A stretch of 10,980 nt of DNA from CAZMFZ01 sp964565665. GTDB taxonomy: Bacteria > Bacteroidota > Bacteroidia > Cytophagales > UBA9547. Position 1 is the first letter of the stretch. Every line of letters starts with the position of its first letter. The notes beneath the pieces are model-generated. The model saw nothing but the letters and a program-made list of their open reading frames with translations, was not told the origin of the DNA and did no database searches. The stretch covers positions 1-10,980 of the forward strand of contig CAZMFZ010000118.1 of NCBI GenBank assembly GCA_964565665.1, written 5' to 3'. The position numbers were made by a program, and so were the translations under genes. Positions 5,382 through 10,980 of this stretch are shown in pieces.

Positions 5382-8090
5382 TCAATTTTTTTTATTTTTT
5401 GAAATGGTAACCTCCGGCTTATCTATAGTTCCAGTAACGTGCATCGGAATTTTTATTTTTTGAAAAGGGGGAATTCCCAATTTAATAAAATAATTGATTT
5501 CATTGTTGAATGAATGAGTGCCTTCAAAATTCGTAATGTAATTGCCCAACTTTACAGTGAAGGGTTTTATGAATACTTTTCCAGCTTTTATTTCAGTCTC
5601 GATAGTTGCATCATGTATTTCTTGGTGATGCAAATCATTTTGCTCAGTAGCTTTACTTATTTGGCTCAGTACTTTCAAGCCTTTAATGTTGGCTTTGTCT
5701 ACACTCATTATGCCACTGCCATTCAATGAATTAAGTATGGGCATTAGTTGGGAATCTAATTCGCCTTTTATTTTGTAATTAACATCTACCAGTGCTCCTG
5801 TTTCAGGCCGAACTTGTTTGATGTCAATTTTAGTGTTGTAAAAAAGCTTCATCAGCTTTCGTGTATCAAGTTGGTTAATATCTAAATTCACCGAGAAATG
5901 ATTAGGCGTGATATTGGCAGTGGAAATGTAAACAGATGCATCAAGGGTGTTGAATGCTGTTTTTTCGAGGTTAATAGTATTCACATTCGCTTTAATGTTT
6001 GATACAAGCTTGGAAATTTTGTATTTACCATAGCTCAATTGATTTATATTTAGTGCTAAATCTAAATCAATATTTTCAAAGCTACTGAAATACTTTGCCT
6101 GAGGTATTTTTTGCTTAATAGTTGAGGAATCTGGCTTTGCAGTTGGCGAGTTGACATCGGCAAAATAAGTACTGAGGTTTAATGAATCGGCATTTAGCCT
6201 TAAAGATGCCTGAATTACCCCTTTTTCATGCATAAAATATGGTATAAAGTTTCTGATTGTTCCATTGAGTAGAAATGCTTGGTTGTGTATGTGGGCATCG
6301 AATTTTGAAATCAATATCATTTCAGGTGAAAACACCATATTTCCTTGCTTCACTTTGAAATCTATTTCTGCATCACTATTTATCAAATGCACATCTTTAA
6401 GCGATGCTGTGCCGCTTATATATGCTTGTTTGAATTTGTCAGCACTGCCTTTGGCTATTATTTTAGTGTTTACGAAGCCTGTAAGTGTCTGATTGTCAAT
6501 GCTTAGTAGCTTGCTAAGTTTCGATAAATCAATTTCCGATCGCATGAAAAGGTCAAAATTATAGCGCTTGAAATCTTCCAATTTGCCATACATTTCCAAA
6601 TATTCATCATCAATATTGAGGTTGAGTTTAGAAAGTTTGAGTGAAGTATTTTGAATAAAGCCAGTTGTATTGGTGAGAATGGTTTCCATTTCTACATTTT
6701 TTAAAGAATGGTCGATGCTTGTGCGATTAAAATACCCATTTGAGAGGAGTACTTGCCCTATCATTTTTGGAAATTTGCTAGAATCGGGGTTGTAGATGCC
6801 ATTTACCGTAAGGTTGGCCAATACATGACCCGCAATATGAATTGAATCAAATTTTAAATATTTATTGATTTCGTGCAGTTCTAATACTGTATTTAATTTC
6901 CCCACTATAAATGGTTTTCGAGTGCCAACTATCGTAACCATGCCTGAAATATAATTGCTGTCTAATTGGGCATGAAATTGATTGAGGGTAAATACGGGCT
7001 CGGCTTTCGTATTTAATTGCTCGTATCGCATGTCGAGAGAAATATTGGTGATTGGGTTTCCAAGATGATTGTATTTTAAATACCCATTTTTCAAATTGAA
7101 ATGGGCGAAATACGAAGGTAAAAGCTTTTGCTTGGCATTGATTAGGCCTTTTATTTCTCCGTTTAGTGAAAATTGGCCTCTAGCATCGTAGCTGTTGTAG
7201 TCTTTTTTATAGATGCCAGGAATCAAACTCATTAAGTTTTTGAGTTGCGAATCTTCTGTATTGAATTTCAGATCTACATCCAAAGTATCGGTTTTTGGGC
7301 TAATGTAACCTACAAATCCAAACTTAAAATCGTCAATTTGAATGGAATGATTATTGAAAGCTAGCCTTTTGTTTTCGGGATTATAATCCAAAATTAAGTC
7401 GGCTTTAATAGTGTTTTTATACAAATAAGTTATTTTTCGGTGTTTTATTACCACGTCATCTGTTTGAAATAAGATATTTACATTTTTGGACGTATTGGAA
7501 ATATCAATCGACCCCTTTAAAAAGAGATTTTGTGCTATGGCTGAAGATTTTTCTGCATAATCTTTGTAAAATAAACTGCCATTTACAATAGAAAAGTAAT
7601 TGATTTTAAAGTTGAATTTTGAAGTATCAGATTTAAGTGAGGCAGAATCTTCCTGTAACAGAAAACTGAAATTGTCTACTTTATTTCTGTACTGCCTAAT
7701 ATTGACCTTGGGTGAATCGAAGCTTATCTTTTTTACTACATATATATGGTCGAATAGCCAATCATTCAAACTCAGCGAAAAAGAAATTTGGTCGGCCATA
7801 AATAATGTATCTGGTTTTTGCCTCACAATGTTGCTCAATACTACAGAATCGAGCGAAATACTCAAATAGGGCAAATCCTTAAACGAACTCAATTTGATGT
7901 TTTTGTAAGATGCTTTTCCATTGAAAGAGTCTTCAATAATATTTGCAACTTCTATTTTTATAATATTGTCGAAGAAATTTGGAAGCGACAAATACCCTAT
8001 TACGCCTACTAAACCTATGGCCCAAATAGAAAATAATATATTTTTTACTTTACGATTACTCACAATGCCGATTTTGACAAATTTAATCAA
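5382..8090 (-). CDS. AsmA-like inner-membrane-anchored protein
   Basis: A 902-residue protein with a short basic N-terminus (R13, K14, K16), one transmembrane helix at about 18-36, and a very long periplasmic part made almost wholly of beta strands. This is the layout of the AsmA/TamB/YhdP superfamily, whose elongated grooves are thought to carry phospholipids across the periplasm. The C-terminal region around 765-890 (SGIMSVDKANIKGLKVLSQI, then GTIDKPEVTIS) fits the AsmA C-terminal domain. Related modules recur, for example NGYLKY...ITNI at 335-350 and NGYFNR...LKNV at 451-465. No catalytic motif is seen. Start choice is uncertain: TTG at 8090 with an in-frame stop four codons earlier, or GTG at codon 10 (8063); there is no ATG near. 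The helix is intact either way. It may be read through into nadK 107 bp downstream. Superfamily call is good; lipid transport is inference. Confidence 0.85.
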   Translation of the reverse strand: MIKFVKIGIVSNRKVKNILFSIWAIGLVGVIGYLSLPNFFDNIIKIEVANIIEDSFNGKASYKNIKLSSFKDLPYLSISLDSVVLSNIVRQKPDTLFMADQISFSLSLNDWLFDHIYVVKKISFDSPKVNIRQYRNKVDNFSFLLQEDSASLKSDTSKFNFKINYFSIVNGSLFYKDYAEKSSAIAQNLFLKGSIDISNTSKNVNILFQTDDVVIKHRKITYLYKNTIKADLILDYNPENKRLAFNNHSIQIDDFKFGFVGYISPKTDTLDVDLKFNTEDSQLKNLMSLIPGIYKKDYNSYDARGQFSLNGEIKGLINAKQKLLPSYFAHFNLKNGYLKYNHLGNPITNISLDMRYEQLNTKAEPVFTLNQFHAQLDSNYISGMVTIVGTRKPFIVGKLNTVLELHEINKYLKFDSIHIAGHVLANLTVNGIYNPDSSKFPKMIGQVLLSNGYFNRTSIDHSLKNVEMETILTNTTGFIQNTSLKLSKLNLNIDDEYLEMYGKLEDFKRYNFDLFMRSEIDLSKLSKLLSIDNQTLTGFVNTKIIAKGSADKFKQAYISGTASLKDVHLINSDAEIDFKVKQGNMVFSPEMILISKFDAHIHNQAFLLNGTIRNFIPYFMHEKGVIQASLRLNADSLNLSTYFADVNSPTAKPDSSTIKQKIPQAKYFSSFENIDLDLALNINQLSYGKYKISKLVSNIKANVNTINLEKTAFNTLDASVYISTANITPNHFSVNLDINQLDTRKLMKLFYNTKIDIKQVRPETGALVDVNYKIKGELDSQLMPILNSLNGSGIMSVDKANIKGLKVLSQISKATEQNDLHHQEIHDATIETEIKAGKVFIKPFTVKLGNYITNFEGTHSFNNEINYFIKLGIPPFQKIKIPMHVTGTIDKPEVTISKNKKN

Positions 8091-8096
8091 GTCAAA
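8073..8096. promoter_or_regulatory. inverted repeat spanning the AsmA-like gene start
   Basis: TTTGAC (8073-8078) and GTCAAA (8091-8096) form a perfect 6-bp inverted repeat with a 12-bp spacer. The TTG start codon lies in the spacer. Inside it, the minus strand reads TAAATTTG (8085-8078), an exact match to the Bacteroidota -7 consensus TAnnTTTG, but there is no TTTG at -33 spacing. If a promoter operated here, translation would have to begin at the GTG at 8063. An operator or chance are both possible. Confidence 0.25.
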
Positions 8097-8297
8097 TATT
8101 TAGCAGCAGAATAATTGCCAACAGGTGCAAGAAATATTATACTTCAGATTAACGATACCTTTATGTATGCTAATTTTTTGCAATTTTTTCAACAAATAAA
8201 TGGCAAAATCCCTGTTATCAATCTCAGCATATTTTTTATTTGATTGAATACTTTAAAGCAATTTATTAGGGTTAAATTAAAATAATGTCACAAAAAA

Positions 8298-8329
8298 TTT
8301 GAAAATAGTTTTCTATTTTGGTATTTTGG
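8298..8329 (+). promoter_or_regulatory. candidate promoter of the TerB-like gene, with tandem 8-mer
   Basis: A TTTG (8298-8301) is followed after 20 nt by TATTTTGG (8322-8329), which resembles the -7 element TAnnTTTG with one mismatch. The same 8-mer occurs immediately before it (8314-8321), giving an exact tandem duplication. Transcription would start about 35 nt before the ATG at 8371. Motif-based inference. Confidence 0.3.
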
Positions 8330-8370
8330 TGAACTTTTGAACCAATAAATACAAACAAATATTACACACT

Positions 8371-8805
8371 ATGGCATTCTTCGACTTCTTCTTATCACCC
8401 GAGAAAAAAAAAGGAAAATCGCATCTTAGAAATTTACTATCAATGGCTATGGCTGATGGCAAAATTGACGAAAGCGAGTACGAGTTTTTGGCATTGGTGG
8501 CCAAGAAACACAATATTGATACCAACGAACTCGACCAAATGAAGGCTGAAATAGCTCGAAAAGGTGGTTTCGCTATTGAAAAAGGAAACTCAGCCTTCGA
8601 GCAGATTTACGAATTAGTGAACATGATGATGATAGACAACAACATCAATCCAAATGAGCTTAAAATGTGTAAAAGCTTTGCCAAACGCATAGGTTTCGCT
8701 GTAAATAAGGTTGATGAATTGATTGAATCGGTTGTGCAAAATATTTCTATTGGGCATTCGGTCGAAGAAACTAAAATGCGAGTTTCGTATTTGATAAAAG
8801 AGTAG
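8371..8805 (+). CDS. TerB-like (tellurite resistance TerB domain) protein
   Basis: A 144-residue cytosolic, helical protein and the only plus-strand gene. It shows two similar helical segments around acidic turns: LLSMAMADGKIDESEYEFLALVA (22-44, with D29, D33 and E34) and VNMMMIDNNINPNELKMCKSFA (83-104, with D89 and E96). This matches the TerB/DjlA-N type domain, whose acidic residues bind metal in some members. There is no signal peptide or membrane segment. No other ter genes are nearby, so tellurite resistance should not be assumed; stand-alone TerB proteins are usually of unknown role, with suggested links to envelope stress. The ATG is well supported, with no Shine-Dalgarno sequence. A run of nine adenines (8404-8412, encoding K12-K14) lies near the start and could permit slippage. 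The gene ends 18 bp from the convergent OmpA-family gene. Confidence 0.8.
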   Translation: MAFFDFFLSPEKKKGKSHLRNLLSMAMADGKIDESEYEFLALVAKKHNIDTNELDQMKAEIARKGGFAIEKGNSAFEQIYELVNMMMIDNNINPNELKMCKSFAKRIGFAVNKVDELIESVVQNISIGHSVEETKMRVSYLIKE

Positions 8806-8838
8806 TCAGCATCATTTAGGCCACTATTCAATACTTTT
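8796..8838. terminator. possible weak bidirectional hairpin between convergent genes
   Basis: In the plus-strand transcript GAGUAGU (8800-8806) can pair with ACUAUUC (8823-8829) with one G-U wobble. Alternatively AAAAGAGUAGU pairs with ACUAUU...CUUUU with a five-base bulge. The loop is 16 nt. The stem contains both stop codons, a sensible place for a shared terminator. It is AT-rich and the U-tracts are short, so it may be weak or not used. Confidence 0.2.
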
Positions 8839-10923
8839 AATAGTAAATTCTACACGTCTATTTAGGGCTTTGCCCTTGGGTGTTTTGTTGCTGGCTACTG
8901 GTTTTGTCATGCCATAACCGTTGAATACAACCTTGTCTTTGTTAGCTCCTTTGCTTTCCAAATACTGTTCTACAGATCTGGCTCTCCAGCGTGAAAGTAG
9001 CATATTCTTGTCTGCCTTACCTACATTATCGGTATGGCCGCCAATTTCAACTACAATCCCAGGGTTGTCGGTGAGGAATTTAGCCAATTTATCAAGCTCA
9101 GGAAATGATTTGGGGTCAAGTACCGCCTTACCAGATTGAAAGAATATATTATTCATTCGAATGGCTATTCCTACCTCTATAGGGGCGATTACCAGATCTT
9201 TAAATACTTTGATTTTTGTTTTTTCAAATTTCAAATCTATATTTTCAAATATCGGATAGTAGCCATTTGCCCTGGCATTTATAGTGTAATTATTCGCCAA
9301 AGGCAAAAGCATCAAGTAATCACCTGTGGCGCTGGTGATTTCAAAATACGGATAAGGAATTTTATCTGCCTGAATTACATAAGGCAATATATTGGCGAAA
9401 GGTTTACCGGTTTTCTTATTGATTACTTTCCCTGTAATTGTTGCTAGCAATACTGATTCTGCATTTTTATCCCCATATAAATCTTGGGTAATTTCCTGAT
9501 ATTCAGATATATCGGCCAAATTTACTGTATCTGCTTTGGTGGTGTATCCAGCAGCTTTGTACTGCAATTTATACTTTCTGCCCCAAGGCAACTTGGCTTC
9601 ATAGCTTGCTTTTCCTAAGCTAATTTTGGGTTCGTACTTAGTTTGGTCTGCCATAGTATCATTGATGTACAATTTCGTTCCGGCTGTGTATGGCAAATAC
9701 GATCTGGTAGAAGTAAGCAAGAAATTACCGCCTACTTTGGCATAAGGCAAAGGTGATATATATAAATCTTGTGCTACTTCTATGTATTCTTTGATAGAAG
9801 TGGCATCGTAAATTGCGGTATCTGAATTCCAATTTTTTACATTAGGGATTAAGGTATATTTTTTTCCAAAAGGCAATCTTGCGGTATATGTGGCAGAGTC
9901 AAAATCTATTTTAATAGAATCAGAGGGCTTTCCATTCAAAAGAATGGAATAGTCTTTTTTAGAAGTAATGGGCAAATTAGTACTCTTATTTACGATTTTT
10001 CCTTTCACTAAAACATAAGGATTCAATTCTTTGAGCTTTATTTTGAAAATATCTGTGCCACCTTTGGCTTCGTTTGACGACACATAATAGGCTTCAGTTT
10101 GCTTTACATTAACTTTTAAATAGGATTCGTAGCCGGCTGTGTTGGCATTACTTTCTAAAAGTTTTGGGTCTGACCATTCGGAAATATCAGATGAATTTCT
10201 TTTGGAGATATAAATATCGTATCCTCCAATCCCATTTTCTCTTTTAGATGAAAAATAGAGTACATTGTTTTCGCCAGCCAAAAATGGGGCTTCTTCACTT
10301 GCTGAAAGGCTTGATTTGCCGAATCGAATTTTTCTAACTCTTTTCCAGCCTATATCATCTTTTTCTGTAATGTATAAATCGAGTTTTTTTGTTAATGACG
10401 ATTTAGACGCAGAAATCACAATAAATTTGCCATCGGGGCTAATGGACGCGTTGAAAGATTTGCCTTTCATCAAGGCATTTAATCCTGAGATATTTAATTT
10501 TTCAGGTTTGCTCCAATCTTCGTTTCCTTTATGAAAAATAAGTGAAAGACCTGGAGCATAATAGGTGCCATTTTTTTTGTATTTACCTGATATAAGTATT
10601 TGTGAGCCATCGTCATTCATGCCTAATATAGCATTATATCTGCCCATATTTTGCTTAGTTTCAAGCCTTTGAGCTTCGCCCCAAGTACCATCGGCTTGCA
10701 ATTCTGAAAACCAAATATCTTGAGTAAGGTGGCTTCCAAAAGAATTGTCAGGATGGTTAATTCTTACAAAATACAACATGGCACCATCGGGTGAAATCAC
10801 TGGGTTTATTTCGCTAAAGGTTGAGTTTACTTTTTCGCCAAGGTTTTGTGGTTTGAAACTTTTTTGGGCATAAGCTGTCGCAATCACCACAAACAAATAT
10901 AAGCTTACATACAATTTTTTCAT
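8824..10923 (-). CDS. OmpA-family protein with PD40 propeller and tandem beta domains
   Basis: A 699-residue exported protein with a type I signal peptide (1-19, cleavage after A-Y-A before Q20) and no lipobox cysteine. Residues about 35-295 hold PD40 (TolB-like) propeller repeats: ISPDGAMLYFV (43-53), MNDDGSQILIS (102-112), ISPDGKFIVIS (161-171), NNVLYFSSKRENGIGGYDIY (219-238), and a degenerate blade at 265-293. Three related beta-sandwich domains follow (about 305-388, 396-483, 493-580), resembling carboxypeptidase regulatory-like domains. The C-terminal OmpA domain (about 588-697) has GHTDNVG (629-635) with D632, N640 and LSRWRA (643-648) with R647, the residues that bind diaminopimelate in peptidoglycan. 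It should therefore anchor to the cell wall. The order resembles type IX secretion protein PorE without its TPR part or lipid anchor, so a secretion or gliding role is possible but unproven. ATG start; no promoter seen in the 57 bp available upstream. Confidence 0.88.
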   Translation of the reverse strand: MKKLYVSLYLFVVIATAYAQKSFKPQNLGEKVNSTFSEINPVISPDGAMLYFVRINHPDNSFGSHLTQDIWFSELQADGTWGEAQRLETKQNMGRYNAILGMNDDGSQILISGKYKKNGTYYAPGLSLIFHKGNEDWSKPEKLNISGLNALMKGKSFNASISPDGKFIVISASKSSLTKKLDLYITEKDDIGWKRVRKIRFGKSSLSASEEAPFLAGENNVLYFSSKRENGIGGYDIYISKRNSSDISEWSDPKLLESNANTAGYESYLKVNVKQTEAYYVSSNEAKGGTDIFKIKLKELNPYVLVKGKIVNKSTNLPITSKKDYSILLNGKPSDSIKIDFDSATYTARLPFGKKYTLIPNVKNWNSDTAIYDATSIKEYIEVAQDLYISPLPYAKVGGNFLLTSTRSYLPYTAGTKLYINDTMADQTKYEPKISLGKASYEAKLPWGRKYKLQYKAAGYTTKADTVNLADISEYQEITQDLYGDKNAESVLLATITGKVINKKTGKPFANILPYVIQADKIPYPYFEITSATGDYLMLLPLANNYTINARANGYYPIFENIDLKFEKTKIKVFKDLVIAPIEVGIAIRMNNIFFQSGKAVLDPKSFPELDKLAKFLTDNPGIVVEIGGHTDNVGKADKNMLLSRWRARSVEQYLESKGANKDKVVFNGYGMTKPVASNKTPKGKALNRRVEFTIKSIE

Positions 10924-10980
10924 TAAAATAAAATTTTGCTTTGCTAATTATAATACTACTATTTAATATATTTTCTACTC

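Noticed and set aside
5385..5399. A-rich 3' end of the AsmA-like gene as a frameshift site
   Set aside because: The runs of A encode a normal lysine/asparagine tail just before the stop; a shift there would change only a few residues.
7600..8103. Three overlapping plus-strand open frames opposite the AsmA-like gene start
   Set aside because: They overlap one another in different frames and the coding strand opposite has clear membrane-anchor and AsmA-like character.
8313..8525. Minus-strand 70-codon frame and a second (8607-8831) opposite the TerB-like gene
   Set aside because: The plus strand carries the recognisable TerB-like domain with duplicated acidic motif; the antisense frames show nothing.
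8371..8805. A tellurite resistance or TerB-linked defence locus
   Set aside because: Only one TerB-like gene is present, with no terC, terD, nuclease or ATPase neighbours in the window.
9136..9447. Plus-strand open frame of 103 codons opposite the OmpA-family gene
   Set aside because: Composition is odd (many F, Y, I and C), no domain is visible, and it is fully antisense to a well-supported gene.

Overview
The window is AT-rich bacterial DNA from a member of the Bacteroidota, probably a Cytophagales-like or related lineage. Three things point there. The gene order is nadK, DUF6089, uppS, bamA, which is characteristic of that phylum. BamA and NAD kinase have the Bacteroidota sequence style. 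There is no Shine-Dalgarno sequence, and promoter-like sites of the TTTG / TAnnTTTG kind occur. I see no rRNA, tRNA, CRISPR array, transposase, integrase or defence gene.

Layout. Positions 1-127 lie downstream of bamA and hold a G-rich tract cut by the window edge and a degenerate 7-bp repeat. Positions 128-5274 (minus strand) form a likely operon read from nadK through a DUF6089 outer-membrane-type protein and uppS to bamA. A second heptad repeat overlaps the nadK stop, and a candidate internal promoter precedes uppS. Positions 5382-8090 (minus) encode a 902-residue AsmA-like inner-membrane-anchored protein, 107 bp upstream of nadK. Positions 8091-8370 are a divergent intergenic region of 280 bp with T-tracts, a tandem 8-mer and a candidate promoter. 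Positions 8371-8805 (plus) encode a small TerB-like protein. It converges, with an 18-bp gap, on a 699-residue OmpA-family protein at 8824-10923 (minus) that has a PD40 propeller, three related beta domains and a C-terminal peptidoglycan-binding domain.

How the genes fit together. The theme is building the cell envelope. UppS makes the polyprenyl carrier for peptidoglycan and surface glycans, and BamA inserts outer-membrane beta-barrels. The DUF6089 protein is probably a small barrel, hence a possible BamA substrate. The AsmA-like protein is a candidate for phospholipid traffic or envelope homeostasis. The OmpA-family protein probably ties an envelope or outer-membrane assembly to peptidoglycan. 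NadK is the metabolic member, supplying NADP(H).

I find no convincing previously undescribed system. The points most worth checking are the shared heptad repeats next to two stop codons, the tandem modules of the OmpA-family protein, a likely POTRA3 insertion in BamA, and the AsmA-like gene upstream of nadK.
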